DNA from: Bacillota bacterium
GTDB taxonomy: Bacteria > Bacillota > Peptococcia > Peptococcales > Peptococcaceae
DNA: 12,516 nucleotides
Assembly (NCBI GenBank): GCA_023443145.1
Contig: JAEZVS010000084.1
Span: forward strand, 1 to 12,516
Direction: 5' to 3'
This document shows positions 7,249 to 12,516 of the stretch, one piece after another. Numbering within the stretch: position 1 is the stretch's first letter; every line of letters begins with the position of its first letter. The notes below the pieces were generated by a model. That model was given only the letters and a program-made list of their open reading frames with translations. It did no database searches and had not been told where the DNA came from. A program made the position numbers and the translations under genes.

Positions 7249-7271
7249 CCCGCCTATGGCGGGTCTTTTTT
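7249..7271 (+). terminator. Intrinsic terminator after uraA
   Basis: CCCGCC (7249-7254), loop TAT, GGCGGG (7258-7263), then TCTTTTTT. It lies 23 bases after the uraA stop. Its T-tract overlaps the stop codon of the convergent recQ gene (7270-7272). No comparable T-tract exists on the minus strand, so recQ termination is not explained by it. Confidence 0.85.
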
Positions 7272-9063
7272 ATTGTCCGCCCTGTTTTTCAGTCAAATAG
7301 TTGCGTATCACCGACAAAAAAGGACCCCCGTATTTTTTCTTTTTCACTTCGCCCACACCGTGAATATGAAGCAGGTCTTCTTCTGAATCCGGCAATTGAC
7401 TGCACATATCCTTTAAAGTGTCGTCAGAAAAAATGATATAAGGCGGCACACTTAAATTATCTGCCAATATATGGCGCAGTTTGCGCAAACGCGCAAAAAG
7501 TTCTTCATCGAAGCCTGCTGTGCGATGCTTTTTCATCAGAGGGCTCTCTTTGGCACTTGACCAAACGCTGATGAAGAAACGCTCACTGCCGCTTAAAAGG
7601 CCGGCACTCTTTTCAGTGAGCATCAGAATGGGGTAATCCGTACCTGCCACACGAATGTAGCCTTCACTGGCCAAAACGGTAATGAGATTGCGAACAAATT
7701 GATCTGTTTCGTCTTTCAACAAACCATAGGTGGACAAATCTTCAAAATGCCATTGGCGAACGCGCTCATTGTTCTTACCTCTGAGCACATCCACCACCAG
7801 CGTATAACCAAAGCGCTGCCCCATGCGCGCAATGCAGGATAGAATTTTTTGCGCTGCCACCGTCACATCCCGGCGAGAAATATGACCGTCACAGATGGCG
7901 CAGTGACCGCAAGGCTTTGGCCTTTCTTCTCCAAAATAGTGTAAAATATAGTTGCGCAGACATTGGCCGGTATGGGCATACGCAATCATTTGATTCAATT
8001 TGTCGCGAACGTTGGGCTCGTTGGATTGGGCAATCATAAAAAGCTGACTCATAATGTCCTGAGCCGAAAAAAACAAAATGGCCTCGGCCGGTGCACCGTC
8101 ACGGCCTGCACGGCCGGCTTCCTGATAATAACTTTCCAGGTTTTTTGGCATGTTGTAGTGAACCACGCGTCGGACATCGGGTTTATCAATACCCATTCCA
8201 AAAGCATTGGTCGCCACAATCACCGACACCCGATCGTAAATAAAATCTTCCTGATTGTATATGCGCTCTTCCGCTGAAAGCCCTGCATGATACCGTGTGG
8301 CTTGCACGCCATGGTCATTTAGGTATTCTGTGAGTGTTTCCACTGTGCGCCGGGTGGACGCATAAATAATGGTGCGCGCATCATCGCCAAGAATATCCAA
8401 CAGTTCCTTTTTGCGATTTTTGGGGCGCAGCACATTAAAATAAAGATTGGGCCGGTCAAAACTGGCCACATAAGAAAAAGGATTTTGAAGGCCAAGCTGA
8501 TTCACAATATCGTCACGCACCCGTTCGGTGGCTGTGGCTGTAAATGCAGCAAACACCGGCCGAGAAGGCAGCGCTGCCAGCCGATCGGCAATTTGCCGAT
8601 AACTGGGACGAAAATCATGCCCCCATTGACTGACGCAATGGGCTTCGTCCACCGCCACCAAAGATACATCCAAATCGGCCAATTGTGATATGAAGTAGCC
8701 GTTTTCCAAGCGTTCCGGCGCCACATAAAGCAGCTTTAATGCGCCGGCCTTGGCCCGTTTCCATATTTCTCGAGTATATTCAAGATCTTGTTGGCTATCC
8801 ATACGCGCCGCTTGCACGCCCATGTCTTCCAGCGCATCCACCTGATCTTTCATGAGCGATAACAGAGGCGAGATGACCACCGCCATACCGTCCATAATAA
8901 GCGCCGGGATTTGGTAACACAATGATTTTCCTCCGCCGGTGGGCAACACACCCAATACATCACGCCCGGAAAGAAGCGCTTCAATAATCGCACGCTGGCC
9001 ATCACGAAAATCATCATAACCAAAATAGTCCTGCAAGATTTTTTCTGCTCGTTCGATGACCAT
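7270..9063 (-). CDS. recQ: ATP-dependent DNA helicase RecQ
   Basis: 3'-to-5' DNA helicase of recombination and replication-fork repair. The 597-residue protein has the full bacterial RecQ layout. Helicase domain 1 has PTGGGKS (41-47, Walker A), DEAH (139-142) with the following CVSQWGHDFRPSY loop, and TATAT (175-179). Helicase domain 2 has NAFGMGIDKPDVR (286-298) and QEAGRAGRDG (314-323). The RQC zinc site is C368, C385, C388, C391, followed by a winged helix (about 400-505). A C-terminal HRDC domain spans about 518-590. The ATG at 9063 is used; a GTG one codon earlier is possible. The ribosome binding site AAAGAAGG begins at the last base of the upstream gene's stop codon and sits unusually close (2 bases) to the ATG, which suggests translational coupling to the zinc-ribbon gene. 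Confidence 0.96.
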   Translation of the reverse strand: MVIERAEKILQDYFGYDDFRDGQRAIIEALLSGRDVLGVLPTGGGKSLCYQIPALIMDGMAVVISPLLSLMKDQVDALEDMGVQAARMDSQQDLEYTREIWKRAKAGALKLLYVAPERLENGYFISQLADLDVSLVAVDEAHCVSQWGHDFRPSYRQIADRLAALPSRPVFAAFTATATERVRDDIVNQLGLQNPFSYVASFDRPNLYFNVLRPKNRKKELLDILGDDARTIIYASTRRTVETLTEYLNDHGVQATRYHAGLSAEERIYNQEDFIYDRVSVIVATNAFGMGIDKPDVRRVVHYNMPKNLESYYQEAGRAGRDGAPAEAILFFSAQDIMSQLFMIAQSNEPNVRDKLNQMIAYAHTGQCLRNYILHYFGEERPKPCGHCAICDGHISRRDVTVAAQKILSCIARMGQRFGYTLVVDVLRGKNNERVRQWHFEDLSTYGLLKDETDQFVRNLITVLASEGYIRVAGTDYPILMLTEKSAGLLSGSERFFISVWSSAKESPLMKKHRTAGFDEELFARLRKLRHILADNLSVPPYIIFSDDTLKDMCSQLPDSEEDLLHIHGVGEVKKKKYGGPFLSVIRNYLTEKQGGQ

Positions 9064-9072
9064 CACCTTCTT

Positions 9073-9318
9073 TCAATGATTGCGCTTGGTGCCGTTATAC
9101 TTAAAGGCCCGCGGATCCATTTTATAAAAACTGCCTTTATCAATGGCAATGGCCTGATGGCACGAAGGACAGCAAATCTTATACCCCTGGGTTTCCATCT
9201 GCGCATACCATTGCACAATCCGCGCTTTATGACAGCGCAACACTTCGCCTTGGCCAATTTTATCGTATTTCCACAGCTTTTCTTTACATTTGGCGCAACG
9301 TATCACCAGCAAAGTCAT
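9073..9318 (-). CDS. Small zinc-ribbon protein in operon with recQ
   Basis: An 81-residue protein of unknown function. It has C8-AK-C11, then C29-H30, then C49/C50-PS-C53-H54, enough ligands for one zinc ribbon, with C8/C11 pairing with C50/C53 as the simplest model. The middle segment (YDKIGQGEVLRCHKARI, 18-34) is basic and could contact nucleic acid. From memory it resembles short conserved proteins of anaerobic bacteria and archaea, but I could not check this. The start at 9318 follows GGGAGG with only 2 bases between; a TTG two codons later would give more usual spacing. The stop is 9 bases before the recQ ATG, so the two are almost certainly co-transcribed. A DNA-repair link is inferred from this position only. 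Confidence 0.72.
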   Translation of the reverse strand: MTLLVIRCAKCKEKLWKYDKIGQGEVLRCHKARIVQWYAQMETQGYKICCPSCHQAIAIDKGSFYKMDPRAFKYNGTKRNH

Positions 9319-9336
9319 CGCCTCCCTCTGATGTGT

Positions 9337-9345
9337 ATTGTACCA
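9337..9345 (-). promoter_or_regulatory. Extended -10 promoter for the zinc-ribbon/recQ operon
   Basis: On the minus strand, TGGTACAAT is an extended -10 element (TG, one base, TACAAT). No good -35 hexamer is seen at 16-18 bases upstream, which extended -10 promoters tolerate. The transcript would start near 9330, leaving a very short leader that consists mainly of the GGGAGG ribosome binding site (9321-9326). Confidence 0.5.
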
Positions 9346-9430
9346 TAACGTCACTTTTCGGGCGAGTAGGTACAAGATGAGAATGAGCCCGGCTTATACC
9401 CCGGGCATACGGAGCTCTTCCGGATCGGCC

Positions 9431-9443
9431 AATTGAATCAATT
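9431..9443. repeat. Short perfect palindrome in the divergent regulatory gap
   Basis: AATTGA-A-TCAATT, a 6+1+6 inverted repeat, 34 bases upstream of the -35 element of the response-regulator promoter. A second hairpin (GCCCGG, 8-base loop, CCGGGC) lies at 9387-9406. Either could be an operator, but there is no direct evidence, and a palindrome of this size in A+T-rich DNA can occur by chance. Confidence 0.3.
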
Positions 9444-9477
9444 TAAAGCTGCAGCGTCTCATGTTGTAGACATTGCT

Positions 9478-9507
9478 TTGACGCCTGCCGCCCATTTCAG
9501 CTATACT
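9478..9507 (+). promoter_or_regulatory. Sigma-A-type promoter of the two-component operon
   Basis: TTGACG (9478-9483) and TATACT (9502-9507) with an 18-base spacer. Transcription would start near 9514, giving a leader of about 70 bases. The leader includes an A+T-rich imperfect inverted repeat (TTTTATATG...CATAAAA, 9524-9543) and ends with the ribosome binding site GAGGGG (9573-9578). Confidence 0.7.
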
Positions 9508-9583
9508 GTAATTCAATAAATGCTTTTATATGTTTTCATAAAAACAAAGCCCATCATCGTTTCTTATTTTAAGAGGGGACACC

Positions 9584-10258
9584 ATGACCGATATTTTGTT
9601 AATAGAAGACGATGCCTCTCTGGCAGAAGGCATTGACATGGCACTCACCGGTGAAGACATGCAAGTCACCATCGCCCACACTGCGCAAAATGCTCGCCGT
9701 TTTTTAAACGATCATCCCTGGGATCTCATCATCTTAGACCTCAATCTGCCCGACGAGAACGGTTTTTCTCTTTTAAAACAGCTCCGAGAAACATCCGATG
9801 TGCCTGTGATCATTTTAACCGCCAATGACATGGAAACCGACGTGGTCCGCGGTCTGGAACTGGGAGCCGACGACTATATGACCAAGCCTTTTTCCTTAGC
9901 CATTTTACGGGCACGCATACGGGCCCAATGCCGCCGTCAGTTAATGGGTGAGGCCGACACGTTTAAATCCGGCGCCTTCGTTTTTAATTTCGCCAAGCAA
10001 ACTTTTATGAAAGATGGCAAGTCCATTGAACTCAGCAACACGGAACAACGCTTGCTGCGCCTATTGACCGCACGCCCGGGGGTGGTTTGTACCCGCCGCC
10101 AATTGGAAACCGCCATCTGGGAAACGGATGTTTATGTCAATGAAAACGCCCTTTCGGTGACAGTCCGCCGCTTACGGCAAAAACTGGATGACGACGTGCC
10201 GCCTCGTCGCATCGATACAGTATACGGCATGGGCTATGTATGGCGGGATAGGCCATGA
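9584..10258 (+). CDS. OmpR/PhoB-family response regulator
   Basis: Cytoplasmic transcription factor switched by phosphorylation. The 224-residue protein has a receiver domain (1-about 115) with acidic pocket E8/D9/D10, phospho-acceptor D52 (LDLNLPDENG), T79 and K101 (KPF). A winged-helix DNA-binding domain follows (about 126-222), ending with the family pattern VTVRRLRQKLD...IDTVYGMGYVW. The start has GAGGGG 5 bases upstream. Its stop overlaps the kinase start by 4 bases (ATGA), so the two genes are translationally coupled. Likely targets are its own operon and the ABC genes downstream, as in BceRS/VanRS-like systems, but this is inference. Confidence 0.95.
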   Translation: MTDILLIEDDASLAEGIDMALTGEDMQVTIAHTAQNARRFLNDHPWDLIILDLNLPDENGFSLLKQLRETSDVPVIILTANDMETDVVRGLELGADDYMTKPFSLAILRARIRAQCRRQLMGEADTFKSGAFVFNFAKQTFMKDGKSIELSNTEQRLLRLLTARPGVVCTRRQLETAIWETDVYVNENALSVTVRRLRQKLDDDVPPRRIDTVYGMGYVWRDRP

Positions 10259-11154
10259 CCGGGCTGATCGTTTTATTGGCGGCTGCTTTTTTTATATCCG
10301 GCTTTTTGGCTGTTTTCTGGCGTTTGCAGCTGTACCGTGCCATCAAACGAATGGACGGCATGCTCACAGCTGCCCAGCACGACCACTTTAAAGAAACTTT
10401 TTTTGATGAAAGCCAACTATCGGCACTGGAAACAAAGATGGCTCATTTTTTAACCGCGACGGCCAAAACAAAACAGCGGCTGGCCCGCGAACAGGCACAC
10501 ATTCAAACATTGGTGAGCGACATTTCGCACCAAAGCAAAACGCCCATCGCCAATTTGCTGCTTTATAGCCAACTTCTGGCAGAAAGCCCTCAATCAGAAA
10601 GAGATGCCACCTGCATACGGGCCATTGTCAGCCAAACCGAACGGCTGCAACATCTGGTGGACGCCTTGGTCAAATCCTCACGTCTGGAACACGGCATGTT
10701 GGTGCTCAAACCGGCACCGATGCCGCTGCGTTCTCTAATGGAAGCTGTATGCGCCACATACGCCGATAGGGCCGCCCGGCGGGGCATCAAGCTCCATTGT
10801 GAAGCCACCGATCTCATCGCCAGCTATGATTTGCGCTGGAGCGAAGAAGCATTGGGCAATTTGGTGGACAATGCCCTGAAATACACACCCCGCGGCGGCC
10901 ACGTACAGATTGCAGCCAAAGATTATGCCACCTTTTCAGCCATAGCGGTGAACGACGACGGGCCCGGCATTCCCGACGATGAGCAAAACGCCGTCTTTCA
11001 GCGTTTTGTGCGCGGCCAAAAGGCGCAGCACTCAGAAGGTGTGGGCATCGGACTTTATTTGGCCCAACAAATTGCCCAAGCCCAAGGCGGCTATATTCGC
11101 CTGACGTCTTCTCCGGGAAAAGGGAGCACCTTTACGCTCTTTCTGCCTCATTGA
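10255..11154 (+). CDS. Membrane-anchored sensor histidine kinase without extracellular sensor
   Basis: Partner kinase of the upstream response regulator. The 299-residue protein has one hydrophobic helix (about 3-23) and almost nothing outside the membrane, then a short linker with FDESQLSALETKM (50-62). The dimerisation/phospho-acceptor helix carries H92 in SDISHQSKTPIANLLLYSQLL. The catalytic domain shows the N-box (EEALGNLVDNALKYTP, N202/N206), G1 box DDGPGIP (234-240) and G2 box GVGIGLYLA (262-270). No HAMP or PAS domain is seen. This compact form is common in Clostridia beside BceAB/MacB-type transporters. With no sensor domain, the signal may be passed from the transporter, as known for BceS-type kinases, which however have two membrane helices. 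The gene overlaps the regulator gene by 4 bases. Confidence 0.93.
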   Translation: MTGLIVLLAAAFFISGFLAVFWRLQLYRAIKRMDGMLTAAQHDHFKETFFDESQLSALETKMAHFLTATAKTKQRLAREQAHIQTLVSDISHQSKTPIANLLLYSQLLAESPQSERDATCIRAIVSQTERLQHLVDALVKSSRLEHGMLVLKPAPMPLRSLMEAVCATYADRAARRGIKLHCEATDLIASYDLRWSEEALGNLVDNALKYTPRGGHVQIAAKDYATFSAIAVNDDGPGIPDDEQNAVFQRFVRGQKAQHSEGVGIGLYLAQQIAQAQGGYIRLTSSPGKGSTFTLFLPH

Positions 11155-11156
11155 AT

Positions 11157-11185
11157 CCTTTCAAAATTGATAGATTTCAGAAAGG
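11157..11185. repeat. Inverted repeat upstream of the ABC genes, possible operator
   Basis: CCTTTC (11157-11162) and GAAAGG (11180-11185) form a perfect 6-bp inverted repeat around a 17-base A+T-rich spacer, just after the kinase stop. It sits where the -35 region and upstream activator sites would lie for the predicted -10 element at 11203-11211, so it could bind the response regulator. This is only positional evidence. Confidence 0.3.
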
Positions 11186-11195
11186 GCCCCGATAG

Positions 11196-11231
11196 ATTCC
11201 TATGCTATGATGATGGCATAGGAATTTTTTT
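11196..11231 (+). terminator. Intrinsic terminator between the kinase and ABC transporter genes
   Basis: ATTCCTATGC (11196-11205) pairs perfectly with GCATAGGAAT (11216-11225) around a 10-base loop, followed by seven T residues (11225-11231). It lies 41 bases after the kinase stop and 18 bases before the ABC start codon. It should limit read-through from the two-component genes into the transporter genes. The same inverted repeat could alternatively be a DNA operator. Confidence 0.75.
11203..11211 (+). promoter_or_regulatory. Extended -10 promoter inside the terminator loop
   Basis: TGCTATGAT is a close extended -10 element (TG, one base, TATGAT). TATGAT occupies the loop of the 11196-11231 hairpin, so a transcript starting near 11218 would lack the left arm and escape termination. 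No clear -35 hexamer is seen (AGGGCC lies at the right spacing), so an activator may be needed. Confidence 0.5.
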
Positions 11232-11249
11232 ATGAAAGAAGGGATTTCG

Positions 11250-11924
11250 ATGATTCTGGAAACCAAGCATCTCTGCAAAACCTACGGTTGCGGTGCCACG
11301 CTCGTGCGCGCCTTAGATGATGTATCCCTTTCCGTCGACCCGGGCGAATTTGTGGCGGTGGTCGGCAGCTCCGGATCGGGAAAATCCACCTTATTGCACT
11401 TATTGGGCGGTTTGGATCGGCCCACCGGCGGCCAAGTGCTGGTGGACGGCCACGATTTATCCACTTTTGATGACGAAGCCCTCACCATTTTTCGCCGCCG
11501 AAAAATCGGCTTTGTTTTCCAATCATATAACCTTGTGCCGGTAATGAATGTGTATGACAACATTGTGTTGCCCATCCGACTGGACGGCCGGCCGGTGGAT
11601 GACACCTATGTGTCGGATATCATCCGCACCCTGGGGTTGGACGACATGTGCCGCCGTCATCCCAACGAGCTTTCCGGCGGACAGCAGCAGCGGGTGGCTC
11701 TGGCACGCGCCCTGGCCCCCAAACCGGCCATCGTGCTCGCTGACGAGCCCACAGGCAATCTGGATTCCCACAACGGCTTGGAAGTGATGAGCCTTCTCAA
11801 AAAGACGGCACGCGCCTTTTCTCAAACGGTGGTGATGATCACCCACAATCAGGATTTGGCCAAAATGGCGGACCGTACCATCGTTTTGGAAGATGGACGC
11901 GTGGTGGGCGGTGATGATCGATGA
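11250..11924 (+). CDS. ABC transporter ATP-binding protein (MacB/LolD/BceA type)
   Basis: ATPase subunit that powers the FtsX-like permease encoded next. The 224-residue protein has Walker A GSSGSGKS (39-46), Q-loop Q91 ([10 protein letters not shown]), signature LSGGQQQR (141-148), Walker B IVLADEP (161-167) with catalytic E166, D-loop GNLD, and H-loop H199 (MITHN). The length and the [16 protein letters not shown] stretch are typical of the MacB/LolD/BceA group, which drives mechanical or efflux-type transporters rather than importers. The start at 11250 is chosen because GAAGGG lies 6 bases upstream and homologous proteins begin just before the first beta strand; an ATG at 11232 would start directly after the terminator T-tract with no ribosome binding site. 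The stop overlaps the permease ATG (ATGA at 11921-11924). Confidence 0.95.
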   Translation: MILETKHLCKTYGCGATLVRALDDVSLSVDPGEFVAVVGSSGSGKSTLLHLLGGLDRPTGGQVLVDGHDLSTFDDEALTIFRRRKIGFVFQSYNLVPVMNVYDNIVLPIRLDGRPVDDTYVSDIIRTLGLDDMCRRHPNELSGGQQQRVALARALAPKPAIVLADEPTGNLDSHNGLEVMSLLKKTARAFSQTVVMITHNQDLAKMADRTIVLEDGRVVGGDDR

Positions 11925-12516
11925 TCCGGATAAAAAATCGCCGCACCATCTATCGTCTGGCGCTGGCCAGCCTGCGCTCGGCCCGCATGCGCAATGTGAT
12001 GGCCGCTCTTGCCATCTGCCTCACCACACTCTTGTTTACCTCTCTTTTTACCATCGTTTTCTCAGCCAACGAGGCCATCCAGGAAGCCAATTTCCGACAG
12101 GTGGGCACATCTGCCCACGGCCTATTTAAATCGCTGAGTGAAGAGCAGTACAGCAATTTACGACAAGACAAACGCTTGAAACAGCAAGGCCTGCGTCGAA
12201 TCTTAGGATTTGCCGATGATCCTCTTTTAAAAAGACTGCAGGTGGAAGTGTCTTACATGGATGCCACCAACGCCGCGTGGTCGTACACCACGCCAAAAAT
12301 TGGTCATCTGCCGAAAGAAGGCAGCCAGGAAGCGGTCTTTGATGAAACCGTACTTCAACTGTTGGGAAAACCGGTTCAACCGGGCGAGACCGTTTCCCTC
12401 CATCTGGATGTGGACGGCCATCCCCTCGTGGCTGATTTTGTGGTCTCAGGCATTATCGCCCATTCTGAAGACGCAAAACGCGTGGCGCACGTACTCATTC
12501 CTGAAAGCAGAGTAAC
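11921..12516 (+). CDS. FtsX/MacB-like ABC transporter permease, 5' part
   Basis: The gene starts with ATG at 11921, overlapping the ATPase stop codon by 4 bases, and stays open to the end of the window, so only the first 198 residues are seen. A basic N-terminus ([20 protein letters not shown]) leads into a hydrophobic helix (about 26-48). An extracytoplasmic region then begins. Its segment LPKEGSQEAVFDETVLQLLG (130-149), followed by PGETVSLHLDVDG, is the typical MacB periplasmic-core pattern of Bacillota FtsX-family permeases. The missing part should hold the remaining transmembrane helices. With the ATPase it would form an exporter or a sensing/detoxifying transporter; the substrate is unknown. 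Frame and overlap are clear. Confidence 0.9.
   Translation, partial: MIRIKNRRTIYRLALASLRSARMRNVMAALAICLTTLLFTSLFTIVFSANEAIQEANFRQVGTSAHGLFKSLSEEQYSNLRQDKRLKQQGLRRILGFADDPLLKRLQVEVSYMDATNAAWSYTTPKIGHLPKEGSQEAVFDETVLQLLGKPVQPGETVSLHLDVDGHPLVADFVVSGIIAHSEDAKRVAHVLIPESRV

Noticed and set aside
1..12516. CRISPR array, IS element, tRNA/rRNA gene, toxin-antitoxin pair or new defence island
   Set aside because: No spaced direct repeats, transposase, cloverleaf sequence or defence-type domains were seen; the genes are mostly housekeeping plus one signalling/transport module.

Overview
The window looks like chromosomal DNA of an anaerobic, Gram-positive-type bacterium, probably a clostridial member of the Bacillota with mid-range G+C. 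Supporting signs are a class III (oxygen-sensitive) ribonucleotide reductase with its radical-SAM activase and NrdR-type operator boxes, the long clostridial form of glutamyl-tRNA synthetase, strong GGAGG-type ribosome binding sites, sigma-A-like TTGACA/TATAAT promoters, and a two-component/ABC gene set of the kind common in Bacillota. I could not assign a genus from sequence alone.

Layout. (1) 88-732 (+): an A+T-rich gene for a small secreted protein with a copper-amine-oxidase-N-like (stalk) repeat, followed by two hairpins, the second a strong bidirectional terminator. (2) 867-5797 (-): transcribed right to left, gltX, then a terminator, nrdG, a promoter with two NrdR-like boxes, and nrdD. 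NrdD carries a C-terminal glutaredoxin/NrdH-like domain with a CGNC motif. (3) 5798-5950: divergent promoters for gltX and uraA. (4) 5951-7225 (+): a uracil permease with its terminator, convergent with (5) 7270-9318 (-): a two-gene operon of an 81-residue zinc-ribbon protein and RecQ helicase. (6) 9319-9583: divergent regulatory gap. (7) 9584-12516 (+): response regulator, histidine kinase, ABC ATPase and the 5' part of an FtsX/MacB-like permease that runs off the window.

How they work together. NrdG generates the glycyl radical on NrdD, which makes dNTPs without oxygen. The fused redoxin domain may be NrdD's own electron donor, and the NrdR boxes suggest nrdD is repressed when dNTPs are plentiful. 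The RR/HK/ABC/FtsX cluster resembles the sensing and export modules linked to antimicrobial peptides or cell-envelope stress in Bacillota, but its signal is unknown. The kinase has one membrane helix and no extracellular sensor. Between the kinase and the ABC genes, an intrinsic terminator appears to carry a promoter -10 element in its loop, which could uncouple the two halves.

I found no CRISPR array, tRNA, rRNA, IS element, phage gene or recognisable defence system. The most unusual points are regulatory (NrdR box spacing, a terminator directly before nrdG, a promoter inside a terminator loop) and the NrdD-redoxin fusion. None of these establishes an entirely new system.
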